From assembly GCA_030562215.1 (NCBI GenBank), contig JAUPFL010000001.1:2034501-2098500 (forward strand): a stretch of 64,000 nt of DNA. The letters are read 5' to 3'. Shown here in pieces: positions 30,853 to 40,722 of the stretch. The position numbers were made by a program, and so were the translations under genes. This stretch comes from Peribacillus frigoritolerans. Its GTDB lineage: Bacteria; Bacillota; Bacilli; Bacillales; DSM-1321. Each line of letters starts with the position of its first letter. The first letter of the stretch is position 1. The notes under the pieces were generated by a model. It was not told where the DNA came from and ran no database searches. It saw nothing but the letters and a program-made list of their open reading frames with translations.

Positions 30853-32318
30853 ATGGTCAGGACAGGTAAAGAATATTTACAAACATTGAAAGATGATAGG
30901 GCAATCTACATAAATGGGGAACGAGTACAGGATGTGACGACCCACCCAGCTTTTACAGGAATTACACATACCATTGCAGGCTTATACGATTTAGCATCGG
31001 ATGAATCTCAGAATATGACATACAAAACTGAGGACGGTACAATAGCAAATAAAATTTATATGATTCCAAGGAGTCGGGAAGAACTTAAAGAGAGAAGATT
31101 GGCGATATCTAAATGGTCTGAAGCAACTTGTGGATTTGTCGGTAGAAGCCCTGATCATGTCGCCAGCTTTTTGGCTGCTTTTGCCAGTTCACCTGATGTG
31201 TTCGATCGTGGAGGAGAAGGTTATGGAAATAATGTTTTGAATTTTTATAAACATGTGCGAGATGGTGATCTATATGTTACATACGTTATTATTCCGCCAC
31301 AAATTGATCGAAGTAAAGCAGCTCATGAGCAGGAAGATAAATTTCTCCCGGTTGGAGTGTACGAAGAAAGGGAGGATGGAATTATTGTTCGAGGTTCCCA
31401 GATGCTCGGTACTGCATCAGCCGTCTCAGATTACTTATTCGTAAGTTGCCTTACGCCGCTCAGACCAGGTGATGAAGATTATGCATTGTCTTTTGTACTG
31501 CCGATTCATGCAAAAGGATTAAAATTTTATGCAAGGCCTGGTTATGCTGAAAAATCACCAAGCACATTTGATTACCCATTGTCCTCTCGTTTTGATGAAA
31601 GTGATTCATTAGTTGTTTTTGACGATGTATTTATTCCTTGGCAAGATATCTTTGTTTACAAGAACATTGACATCGTGAGAGCCCAGTTCCATGAAACACC
31701 AGCTCACGTATTAGGCAATAATCAAGCACAAATAAGATTTAGCAATAAATTGAAATTTTTGATTGGTGCTGCCCGAAAAGTTTCTGCTATGAATGGAATC
31801 GATAAAATCCCTTCAGTCCAAGAGAAGTTAGGGAACTCGCTTCGATTGCGGCTTCTGTAGAAGGTAATCTTTTAGCTTCGGAATATAATTGTATCATCGA
31901 CAAAAATGGTGTGGCACGACCGAATCCACGTTTTCTTTATGGTGTAGTGGGGCAACAGGAAACTATTTATTCTTCCACTATTAAAATTTTAAGGGAGTTA
32001 TGCGGTGGAGGTGTTTTACAATTACCATCCTCGTATAAAGAGCTCATCAATCCTGAAACGAAAGATGATATGTATCAATATATACGTTCTACGGGAGTTG
32101 GGGCTGAGGAGAAAATTAAACTATTTAAGTTAGTATGGGATATCATTGGTTCAGAATTCGGTGGCAGACATCAACAGTATGAATTGTTCTATAATGGTGC
32201 ACCTTTCGTCACGAAAGGCTTTTCATTTAGAAATTACGGATATGATGAGCCGGTTCAAATGGTGGATAAATTTTTAGAAAGCTATTCTCTTCCCACTCAG
32301 GTGAAAGAACTCATATAA
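30853..32318 (+). CDS. HpaB-family flavin-dependent monooxygenase, oxygenase component (frameshifted)
   Basis: About 488 residues with the acyl-CoA-dehydrogenase-like fold of 4-hydroxyphenylacetate 3-monooxygenase: GKEYLQTLKDDRAIYINGE at the N-terminus, FTGITHTIAGLYDL, SPDHVASFLAAF, GSQMLGTASAVSDY in the middle and RFLYGVVGQQETIY then LRELCGGGVLQLPS in the C-terminal half. The frame breaks near 31845 (GNSLRLRLL against ELASIAASVEGN). It uses reduced FAD from a partner reductase, here the HpaC-type protein at 35855. The substrate may be a phenol, a pyrrole-carboxylate or a related ring; the cluster suggests a nitrogen-containing one. RBS AGGAGG. Confidence 0.9.
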
Positions 32319-32346
32319 GAAATATAAAGAAAAGGATGTTGCAGAA

Positions 32347-33138
32347 ATGAAAATTGCATCAATACAATTGGAGATTAAAGATAGTGAATCTAAATCTGCT
32401 CGCATAGATCGTGTGGAGTCAATGATTGATGGATTAAAAGGACAAGATTTAATAGTTTTGCCAGAAACGTGGGCAACGGGGTACTTTTCTTTTGATCGTT
32501 ATATTGACGAATCGGAAGAATTGAATGGTAATTTTGTACAACGTTTCTCCTCGAAGGCCAAAGAAGTTCATTCATATATTTTTGCAGGTAGTTTTATAGA
32601 AAAAAATAATGGAAAATACTATAACACAAGTGTTCTATTTGCTCCTGATGGGACACTTATAGGAACCTACCGAAAAATGCATTTATTTCGTTATGGTTCA
32701 AAAGAAGGTCAAATATTGACGAGAGGAAATGAAACAACTGTAGTAGATACAGAATTCGGGAAAGTTGGCTTATCAACTTGTTATGATTTGCGATTCCCTG
32801 AATTGTACCGTGCAGAAGTGGATTTAGGAGCAGAGTTACTTCTTGTTACATCTGCTTGGCCGCATAGAAGGCTTGAGCATTGGAAATTATTCAATTCAGT
32901 TCGAGCATTGGAAAACCAGTGTTTCTTGATTTCGAGTAATTGTGTTGGAAATACTAATGACGTCCTTTTAGCTGGCCATAGTCAAGTGGTTGATCCATGG
33001 GGGATTGTTGTGGCTGCTGGAGGAGATGAAGAAACGATTATTAAAACTGAGATTGATCCATCTCAGGTTACTAAAATTCGCGATGTATTCCCTAATTTGA
33101 AGCATCGAGTCTTAGATAGACAGGAGGAATTCAGTTGA
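32347..33138 (+). CDS. Nitrilase-superfamily amidase 1
   Basis: A complete 263-residue carbon-nitrogen hydrolase with the Glu-Lys-Cys triad: E40 (LPETW), K110 (YRKMHLF) and C145 (STCYDLRFPEL). Length and motifs fit the omega-amidase/YafV-like branch acting on amides of dicarboxylic acids. It follows the monooxygenase by 28 bp and its stop overlaps the next start, so it is in the same operon and should hydrolyse an amide formed downstream of the oxygenase step. The substrate is unknown. Confidence 0.9.
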   Translation: MKIASIQLEIKDSESKSARIDRVESMIDGLKGQDLIVLPETWATGYFSFDRYIDESEELNGNFVQRFSSKAKEVHSYIFAGSFIEKNNGKYYNTSVLFAPDGTLIGTYRKMHLFRYGSKEGQILTRGNETTVVDTEFGKVGLSTCYDLRFPELYRAEVDLGAELLLVTSAWPHRRLEHWKLFNSVRALENQCFLISSNCVGNTNDVLLAGHSQVVDPWGIVVAAGGDEETIIKTEIDPSQVTKIRDVFPNLKHRVLDRQEEFS

Positions 33139-33810
33139 TAAACATTAATGTTCGTGGAAGAAATATTGTCGCAGACCCAAAACGATTGCTTATTGCCGGC
33201 TATACGGGAAAAGACCAGGAATCTGTAAAAAACATATTGATGAATTGAAGGAGATCGGAGTTCCAGCGCCTCCACAAGTCCCGATGATTTATGATCTTTC
33301 AACAAATCTTATTACGACAAATAAGTCAATTTCAGTTATTCAAGAAAGCAGCAGTGGGGAAGCGGAAGTAGTCATCATGAAAATTGAAGGGAAATGGTAT
33401 TTAGGACTAGGCAGTGACCACACCGACCGCGGGCTTGAAAAAGTGTCTATTCAGAAATCCAAACAAGTATGCAGCAAGCCTATTTCAACACAATTTTGGT
33501 CCTTGGATGACGTAAAAGATCGATGGGATGACATTGAAATGAGAAGCTGGATGATTGTTGATGGGGTGAAAAAGAGTACCAAACAGGCAAACTAGGAGAA
33601 TTCCTGCATCCAGAAGAATTGCTCAAAATTATCGAGGAACGCGGCTATGATAGTGAGGATATGATTGTGTTTTGCGGAACATTACCGATTAAAAATGGTG
33701 AATTTATTTATGGGGAAGCATTTTCAGCAGAATTATATGATCGTTTAACAGATAACAAAATTCAATTGAATTATCAGGTTCATATTTTAACGGATGCGGA
33801 GGTAGTTTGA
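33135..33810 (+). CDS. DUF2848 family protein (two frameshifts)
   Basis: About 226 residues. The TTG start at 33135 follows AGGAGG and overlaps the upstream stop. The parts ININVRGRNIVADPKRLLIA, then IGVPAPPQVPMIYDLS, SGEAEVVIM, GLGSDHTDRGLEKVS and FCGTLPI belong together although each A-rich junction (about 33228 and 33575) lacks one base. GSDHTDR and the overall pattern match DUF2848, a family related to fumarylacetoacetate-hydrolase-like folds and often found with degradative operons. Function in this pathway is unknown; hydrolysis or decarboxylation of a ring-cleavage product is possible. Confidence 0.7.
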
Positions 33811-33811
33811 C

Positions 33812-34526
33812 ATGGAAAAACCAAAAATTAAAATTGATAGAAAACCAGAAATTGAATTTATTGAGTATAAAACCTTTGAGGCTGTTCCTTCAAAAACTGT
33901 TGAAGGTGCATCCCAACGAATTATTGCGCAGATTCCGGGTACTAATGTAGCAACTCGCATTCTTGAACTGGAGGCAGGTACTGATACATCCCCAGATGGC
34001 GTGCAAGTGCATGATTTTTGGGAAGAATTATATATTATTGAAGGATCCTTAATTGATTTACGTTTAAATGAGGAATTTACAGCAGGAATGGTTGCTTGCC
34101 GTCCTCCTGGGATGGAGCATGGACCATGGAAATCACCTAATGGTTGCAGGATTTTTGAAGTTCGCTATTATGCAGATCAGAAAAAGAAGAACATGAATTT
34201 GTTGATCATACTACTTTTGAAGCGCAGCCTTTTAGTAAGGTTAAGAGCCTCTCTGAACGAATAATAGCATCTGACCCTGCTACTGGAGTCGCTACAAGAA
34301 TTCTTCATAACGGTCCCGGGACAGATACTTCTCCTAATGGCGTGCAAGTCCATGATTTTTGGGAAGAATTATATATTATTGAAGGATCTTTAATCGATTT
34401 ACGTCTAAATGAGGAATTTACAGCGGGAATGGTTGCTTGCCGTCCTCCGGGATGGAGCATGGACCGTGGAAATCACCAGATGGCTGTAAGATTTTCGAGG
34501 TCCGGTACTACTCCAAGGAACAATAA
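33812..34526 (+). CDS. Bicupin with near-identical tandem cupin domains (two frameshifts)
   Basis: Two cupin domains, about residues 1-125 and 126-238, each with GVQVHDFWEELYIIEGSLID and a PPG.EHGPWKSP.GC metal-side motif. The DNA of the two copies (about 33998-34171 and 34337-34509) is nearly identical, so the duplication is recent or homogenised. Frame breaks lie near 34188 (A-rich) and 34450 (a G missing in the CCGGG run); the true stop is 34526. Cupins of this kind are dioxygenases or isomerases of ring-cleavage products. ATG 33812 is one base after the DUF2848 stop. Confidence 0.8.
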
Positions 34527-34587
34527 ACAGGCATGTTTGAATAAATAAGATCCTGCTTTCCTATAGGAATATGGTAATCTATCAAAT

Positions 34588-34623
34588 GGCTTCTCGTGAC
34601 ATCAAACAACGAGGAGCCTTTTA
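34588..34623 (+). terminator. Rho-independent terminator of the HpaB operon
   Basis: GGCTTCTCGT (34588-34597) pairs with ACGAGGAGCC (34609-34618) with one G-T, then TTTTATC. Confidence 0.75.
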
Positions 34624-34723
34624 TCTCTGATATATTCTTCAACAGGGACTAAGTGCTGAATGCTCAAATTGATGGGATTGAATGTTTTCAGGAAGTGAGT
34701 ATCTGAATTTTCTGTGTAATTAA

Positions 34724-34747
34724 TTGTGTATACAGAGTTCATAACAC
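34724..34747 (+). promoter_or_regulatory. GTATAC-type GntR operator
   Basis: TTGTGTATACA followed by GAGTTCATAACACA, 225 bp before the FAD synthetase gene. A weaker match than the sites at 29586 and 37282. Confidence 0.5.
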
Positions 34748-34973
34748 AGAAACCTTTAATCGTTAAAAAATGAGTGTACATTCAAGATTATTGGAAAGTT
34801 GTTGATTCCGCATGAATGGGTAATACCCGTCCACCGGGCACGAAACTTGGTCCTTGGTTAGCAAACGGATGCAAGGTTTTTAAAGTCCAGTAATCCATTA
34901 AATAAATCGACAACACAATTTTTTCCCCTTTGACAAAATTTTATTAACTTGATGACGGAGAAGGTGAAGCAAG

Positions 34974-35858
34974 TTGGAAGTTTACCATTTAACACATCCA
35001 CTAAAGGGATCCCTATATCCAAGGGAGCCTCACGTAATGGCATTAGGTTTTTTTGACGGTGTTCATTTAGGTCATCAATCTCTGTTAATGCAAACCAAGA
35101 AAATAGCTGAAAAGAACAATCTTAAATTCACGGCGATGACCTTCGATCCACATCCAAATGAAGTAATCAAATTGGAGAAAGACTGGAGATATTTAACTCC
35201 CCTGGCTTTAAAGATTGAAAGAATGGCTGCCATTGGAGTGGATAAACTTTTTGTCATAAAGTTTAATTTATCATTTGCTTCCCTTTTGCCATCTGATTTT
35301 ATTAAACAATATGTTTTAGGTCTTCAAGCTAAACACTTAGTTGTGGGATTTGATTTTACCTTTGGTAATAAAGCTCAGGGGACTGCTGATTATTTGCAAA
35401 AAATGAGCAAAAACAACCCTTTTGATGTAACCGTCATTTCAAAACAGGTACATAATGGCGAAAAAATAAGTTCAACGATAATCAGGAAAATAGTAAGGGA
35501 CGGGGATGTCCACCTTGTTCCTTACTATATGGGACATCATTTTGAAATAAAAGGGATCGTTTATAGTTCAAATAGACATAAACAAGAGAAAAAGAAAAAT
35601 ATGGAGTTCCATACCGAAAATAAGTATATCCTGCCAGCACCAGGTGTATATCGTGTAGAAATCAAAACCTGGAACAAAACTTGTCATGGGTTATTTATAA
35701 GGTATGGGTCCAGCAGGAGAAATGATGAAATAAGCGGTCAAATTATAGAAATGCTGAAGGGAGGTGTTGTCGAAGAAGTGACGGTTAAATTTTTAAAACA
35801 GATACCTTTTGAGTCAAAGTCTCAGTGCAGTACAAATTTTAAGGAGGTTATAAAATGA
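34974..35858 (+). CDS. RibF-like FAD synthetase with degenerate riboflavin kinase domain
   Basis: Residues 1-190 are an FMN adenylyltransferase domain: GFFDGVHLGH (25-34), TFDPHPNEV, VVGFDFTFG and ISSTIIRK. The C-terminal part keeps the outline of the kinase barrel (GVYRVEIKTW, EEVTVKFLKQI), but the riboflavin-kinase G.PTAN motif is gone, replaced by a Lys-rich segment. So it probably makes FAD from FMN but not FMN from riboflavin. It sits directly before the flavin reductase, with overlapping ends, and so looks like a dedicated FAD supply for the monooxygenase pair. TTG start 34974; 294 residues. Confidence 0.85.
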   Translation: MEVYHLTHPLKGSLYPREPHVMALGFFDGVHLGHQSLLMQTKKIAEKNNLKFTAMTFDPHPNEVIKLEKDWRYLTPLALKIERMAAIGVDKLFVIKFNLSFASLLPSDFIKQYVLGLQAKHLVVGFDFTFGNKAQGTADYLQKMSKNNPFDVTVISKQVHNGEKISSTIIRKIVRDGDVHLVPYYMGHHFEIKGIVYSSNRHKQEKKKNMEFHTENKYILPAPGVYRVEIKTWNKTCHGLFIRYGSSRRNDEISGQIIEMLKGGVVEEVTVKFLKQIPFESKSQCSTNFKEVIK

Positions 35859-36319
35859 TGGATGATAGAAATTTTAGAAATGCGATGGGGAAATTTGCTA
35901 CAGGAGTAACAGTGATCACGACACTTTTAGAAGATGAAGCACACGGTATGACGGCGAATGCATTTATGTCAGTTTCCCTTAACCCAAGGTTGGTCTTAAT
36001 ATCCATAGGCGAAAATGCTAAAATGCTAGATAAAATTAATGAATCTGGAAAATTTGCTGTAAATATATTGTCAGATGCCCAAAAAGAGTTATCCATGCAT
36101 TTTGCGGGGCAGATTAAAGATAATCGCCAGATTGAATTTGGCTGGATAAATGAACTTCCAGTAATAAAAAATGCTTTAGCAAACATCGTATGTAAGGTCC
36201 ATAGTAAACAAATAGCTGGGGACCATACACTCTTTATTGGAGAAGTAACTGAACTCGTCATTAGCGAAGGGGCACCACTAGCCTTCTATGAAGGGAAATA
36301 CGGTAAAATACTCAGCTAA
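35855..36319 (+). CDS. HpaC-type NAD(P)H:flavin reductase
   Basis: A complete 154-residue flavin reductase domain protein: FRNAMGKFATGVTVITT, HGMTANAFMSVSLNPRLVLI, FAVNILSDAQKELSMHFAG, and GDHTLFIGEVTELVI. It supplies reduced flavin to the HpaB-type oxygenase 3.5 kb upstream. RBS AAGGAGG; either ATG 35855 or 35858 could be used. It is translationally coupled to the FAD synthetase. Confidence 0.93.
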   Translation: MMDDRNFRNAMGKFATGVTVITTLLEDEAHGMTANAFMSVSLNPRLVLISIGENAKMLDKINESGKFAVNILSDAQKELSMHFAGQIKDNRQIEFGWINELPVIKNALANIVCKVHSKQIAGDHTLFIGEVTELVISEGAPLAFYEGKYGKILS

Positions 36320-36410
36320 ACTTATGGCAGGATTATTGTTTAAGTTTGATGGTTAAAATTGTGTGAGCTTTCTAAAAAGCGCTTTTGTTGTGGTTAAGGA
36401 GGGGAAACTC

Positions 36411-37184
36411 ATGCAAAGCAAAAATAAGACAGTCGTCAGATCAATGGATATCCTTACTCTTTTCTTAACGCATTCAAAGCTAAGTTTTAATGAAATCGTG
36501 CATTTTTCAGGGATACCTAAAACATCTGTTTTTCGAATGGTGATGTCACTTGAAGAGATGGGTCTTCTCGATAAAGATAGAAATGGAAAGTATTCACTTG
36601 GGCTGTTATTTCTTCGGTTTGGCCATTTAGTAGCCGAACGCCTCGATATTCGGAAGGTCGCTTTGCCGGTCATGCATAAACTTCATGATGAGGTCGGGGA
36701 AGCTGTTAATCTCATCGTACAAGATGGCAATGAGGCAATCTGCATCGAAAAACTGGATACAAAACAGTGTGTAAGGCTTAATGCGGCAATTGGCCGGAGA
36801 ATGCCGCTATATGCCGGAGCGTGTTCACGTGTTATTCTCGCTTTTCAGGCGAAGTATGAACAGGAACAATATTTAGAACAAACCGAACTGAAGCCGATTG
36901 CATCTGGAACGATTACTGTTAAAGAGAGACTTCGTATTCTTCTAGAAGAGTCTCGAAAAACGGGATTTACGGTCAGTCACTCGGAACTTGAAAATTATAT
37001 ATCTGCGGTAGCCGCTCCTATTTTTGATTATAAAGGTTATATCATAGCGGGCATTAGTGTTGCAGGTCTTGAGGTGAACTACGAAAAGGAGTTGTTGCCT
37101 CCATTGGTTAAAAAGGTTAAGTGTGCAGCACTCGAGATATCACGGAAATTTGGATATACCGATAAACATCTTTGCTTAGGCTGA
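36411..37184 (+). CDS. IclR family regulator
   Basis: A complete 257-residue regulator: HTH in VVRSMDILTLFLTHSK and FSGIPKTSVFRMVMSLEEMG, effector domain with VQDGNEAICIEKLDT, MPLYAGACSRVILA and YISAVAAPIFDYKGYIIAGI. ATG 36411 follows AAGGAGGGG. It lies between the flavin reductase and an MFS gene and probably controls uptake or later steps; IclR proteins of this type sense aromatic or short-chain acids. Confidence 0.92.
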   Translation: MQSKNKTVVRSMDILTLFLTHSKLSFNEIVHFSGIPKTSVFRMVMSLEEMGLLDKDRNGKYSLGLLFLRFGHLVAERLDIRKVALPVMHKLHDEVGEAVNLIVQDGNEAICIEKLDTKQCVRLNAAIGRRMPLYAGACSRVILAFQAKYEQEQYLEQTELKPIASGTITVKERLRILLEESRKTGFTVSHSELENYISAVAAPIFDYKGYIIAGISVAGLEVNYEKELLPPLVKKVKCAALEISRKFGYTDKHLCLG

Positions 37185-37547
37185 TATATCAATATGTCCA
37201 CGCTTGAGAACAAATGGCAATTGTCTTTAAGCTTTTTCACGAGAACGATTTTTATCTTTATTTACTGTATTTCAATAATGTATTGTGTATACACAATGCA
37301 TTATACATAATACATATTGAATTAAAAGCTCATTAACTGCATGTTCAAGATGATTACGGATGGGAAAGCAATACGAGAGGTAAGAGTCAGACTCTCTTTA
37401 TCGGGGAGTAGTTCGTTATTAATGATGTTGCACCTTTTACCATCTATTAAAGAAAATGTGGAAGAATTATCGGAAGGCCATCTTGATAATTCTTCAACAT
37501 CTAAGAAACCACATCCAGAAATATAACTAATTCGGAGGTGTGTTAAA
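37185..37547. other. Regulatory region before the MHS transporter
   Basis: Contains the best GTATAC operator (37282). A 61-codon frame at 37341-37526 has no ribosome site and is not called. Confidence 0.45.
37282..37297 (+). promoter_or_regulatory. GTATAC-type GntR operator
   Basis: Perfect 16-bp palindrome ATTGTGTATACACAAT, followed by GCATTATACATAATACATA as at 30736. Confidence 0.7.
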
Positions 37548-38860
37548 TTGAGTGGGAAAAGAAACTGGACAAGAAATCAAAAAGGATATTATTTGCGAGT
37601 TTACTTGGCAGTACTATTGAATTTTATGATTTCTTTCTTTATGGAACCGTTGCTGCACTTGTATTTAATAAACTGTATTTTCCTAATGATGATCCGTTTG
37701 TAAGTTTATTGCTTGCTTATGCATCATTTGGCATTACTTTTTTTATACGACCTCTTGGCGGGCTTGTATTTAGTCATTTGGGGGACAAGTTTGGCAGGAA
37801 AAATACGCTCGTGCTTTCACTTTTATTAATGGGAGTTTCTACTGTGTGTATTGGACTCCTTCCAACATATAGCATGATAGGGCTTTGGGCACCAATCCTC
37901 CTTGTTTTCTTTCGTCTCGTTCAAGGTATCGGGCTTGGCGGAGAATGGGGAGGAGCAATACTCCTAGCGGTTGAATCTGCACCTAAAGAAAGGCGTGGCT
38001 TTTTTGGAAGCTTTCCCGCAATGGGTATCCCTCTTGGGATGTTACTTGGGACATTCTCCATTTCATTAATGAGTTTACTTCCAGAATCCCAATTTCTATC
38101 ATGGGGATGGAGAGTGCCATTTGTACTAAGTGCGATTTTGGTGGTTATCGGTATTTGGATAAGGAGAGGTATTGAGGAAACATCGGCATTCCAAGAAGAG
38201 AAAGAAAAAGGAAACGTCGTAAAAATTCCACTCTTTGAGACACTGCGATATCATTGGAAAGCTGTATTGATTTCTTTAGGTGCAAAATGTGTTGAAGTGG
38301 GCTCATTCTACTTATTTTCCACATTTTTCATATCATATGCTACGGAAACACAAGGTTTTTCAAGGACTACAGCTTTAAATGTAGTTACTGCAGCAACAAT
38401 TGTTACAGCAATTTGCATGCCATTTATGGGAATGTTGTCTGATAAAATTGGCCGTAAACGTGTTTTTCTTATGGGGACAATCGGGATAACTCTTTTTGCC
38501 TTTCCATACTTTTATTTGTTTTCCTTACAATCCACTCCTTGGTTATACGTTATTTCAATAGTAGGCTTAGGAATTCTATGGCCTCCAATTGCGGCGACTA
38601 TTGGGACAATGTTTACTGAAATGTTTAGTACGAATGTTGGCTATACAGGAATAACACTCGGTTATCAAACTGGCTCTGCATTATTTGGCGGAACTGCTCC
38701 AATGATTGCGACTATATTAGTCGGCGCTTACAATAATTCTTGGATTCCACTAGCATTATTTTTAGTATTTCTTTGCATCGCCTCTCTTATTTCAGTATTA
38801 TTTGTCCGAAATAGTCAAAGTAACAGTATTCCTCTCTCTGAAAGTAGAACAATCGACTAA
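37548..38860 (+). CDS. MFS transporter, metabolite:H+ symporter type (frameshifted)
   Basis: About 437 residues and twelve membrane helices. The first segment (LLGSTIEFYDFFLYGTVAAL) is one frame away from the TTG 37548 start (RBS CGGAGGTG), so a base is missing at about 37565. MHS-family marks are FGITFFIRPLGGLVFSHLGD, KFGRKNTLVLSLLLMG, and RLVQGIGLGGEWGGAILLAV. Such carriers import carboxylates or osmolytes with protons. It is preceded by a GntR operator and probably imports the island's substrate. Confidence 0.9.
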
Positions 38861-39007
38861 AAGGGTTCAGAAAATCCAATAGGTGGGTGATGGATTGTTT
38901 TCTACTGGGAGATCGTTGGTGAAAACTTTGAGTATGAAATTGAAATCTCGAAGTTAAGCAGAAAAAATTAAATATCATGATTCTATTATCAATTAAGGAG
39001 GGAGATT

Positions 39008-40290
39008 TTGAAAAAGAAACCAACAAGGGTTAGATGGGGACTTGCACTTTTTTCTTTATCATCGGTGTAATCGCTTACATGGATAGGTCAAATATTTCTA
39101 TAATAGCAAAGCCTATGATGGATGATTTAGGATTGGATAAAGTTCAGTTTGGTATGCTTGCATCATTATTCTCATTAGGTTACGCGTTAGTTCAAATTCC
39201 AGCTGGACTATTGGCGGAAAAATTTGGGCCAAGGAAAATGATTGCATTTTCTCTTATTTGGTGGTCAGTATTTACAGGTCTTACAGGTTTAGTGAAATCT
39301 CACGGTCTTTTGTATGTAGTGAGATTCTTATTTGGAATAGGTGAAGGACCAATGTTTCCATCTAACGCCGTATTTAATACAAACTGGTTTAGAAAAGATG
39401 AAAAAGCTAGAGCTTCTAGTGCCTTATTGGCAGGTTCATATTTTGGACCAGTTATAGCCCCTATCGTTACGGTTTATATCTATCAATACTTTGGCTGGCA
39501 AGCTGTATTTTACATTTTTGGAATTTTAGGAATAATGATTGCAGCTGTATGGTACGTTATAGCCAGGGACTATCCTGAAATTCACAAATTAGTTAATGAA
39601 CAAGAAAAAGAATATATACTTGAAAACAGAGAAATTGTTGAAACTGCTAAAGTAAGGGCTCCTTGGAGTAATTTTCTGAAAAACTCTCAATTTTGGGCGT
39701 TAGGAGTGCAGTATTTTGTTGTTTTATATATTATTACTTTCTTTTTAGTTTGGTTACCTACTTATCTATTGGAAGATAGGGGATTCTCATTAAGTAAAAT
39801 GGGATTTGCTGCAAGTCTACCATGGTTGGCAATTCTGATAACTGTAATGTCTGGTGGTATTCTTTCTGACTACTTAGTGCATAAAGGATTTTCAAAACAA
39901 ATATCTAGATCCTCTTTAGCAATATCAGGCTTATTAGTATTTATTATTTCAATGTACCTGGCTGTTATGACAGAATCACCATATATGAATGTTTTGTGGT
40001 TATCATTATGCTTGGGCTCACTCGGATTCACAGTAGTGTGTTCTTGGGCCGCAGCTACAGACTTAGGGAGAAACTTTTCTGGATCAGTTTCAGGTTGGAT
40101 GAACTTATGGGGGAATTTAGGAGCATTTGTATCACCGTTATTATGTGGATGGTTAGCAGAAAACTTTGGTTGGAATATCACTTTAGGAGTAACAGTAATC
40201 CCTGTGTTTATTGCAACTATATTGTGGGTGTTTGTGAAACCAGATACCTCTTTACTAAATACAACTGAGCAATTGCCAATGAATTTTTAG
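39008..40290 (+). CDS. MFS transporter, anion:cation symporter type (5' frameshift)
   Basis: About 427 residues. The TTG 39008 start (LKKKPTRVRWGLAL, RBS AAGGAGGGAG) and the body (FFIIGVIAYMDRSNISIIAK) are in different frames, joined near 39045 in a T-rich run. Signature segments are GYALVQIPAGLLAEKFGPRK and RFLFGIGEGPMFPSNA, typical of the ACS group that imports organic anions such as hexuronates or aromatic acids. It is the second MFS carrier in the island. Confidence 0.9.
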
Positions 40291-40722
40291 TATTTCAAGA
40301 GGATTAAATGGTTCAATGCCAAATTTTTTTTTAGTTCCTATAAAAATTTGATTACTAGGGTGAAAAAGAAAGGAAGAGATGATTCGAATAAGCCACTAAA
40401 TACACAGTCTCAATCTTTTAAGGAACTGCTTCACCGATTTCCATTTTGGGTTATGGTCGTAGGCATCAGGGGATTAAAACAATATTTTAGGGAAAGCTTT
40501 AGCAAGATTGTTGGGTCGCTATATTAAACGCAGAGCTTCATCGAGTATCTTTTACAGGTATTGCCGTAAACATACATGACAGCAAATGTTAAGAGTGAGG
40601 GTGAACATAGGCTTGAAAGAAGCTATAGATTGGAACTATCTTAATTATTTTTTCAATATTGGCACAATAATTGTATTATTCTAGGGAGTTTTTTAATCAT
40701 CGAATAAAGGGAGGCTTATATA
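40291..40722. other. Gene-poor stretch with a possible 55-residue ORF
   Basis: A GTG frame at 40360-40527 encodes 55 residues (VKKKGRDDSNKPLNTQS and so on) without a ribosome site; possibly a remnant. A sigma-54-like element lies at 40659. Confidence 0.35.
40659..40675 (+). promoter_or_regulatory. Candidate sigma-54 (SigL) promoter
   Basis: TTGGCAC-N5-TTGTA matches the -24/-12 consensus TTGGCAC-N5-TTGCW except GC to GT at -12. It is 48 bp before the nitrilase start. No sigma-54 activator gene is seen in the window. Confidence 0.35.

Noticed and set aside
37341..37526. 61-codon frame before the MHS transporter
   Set aside because: No ribosome site and no recognisable product; it lies in a regulatory leader.
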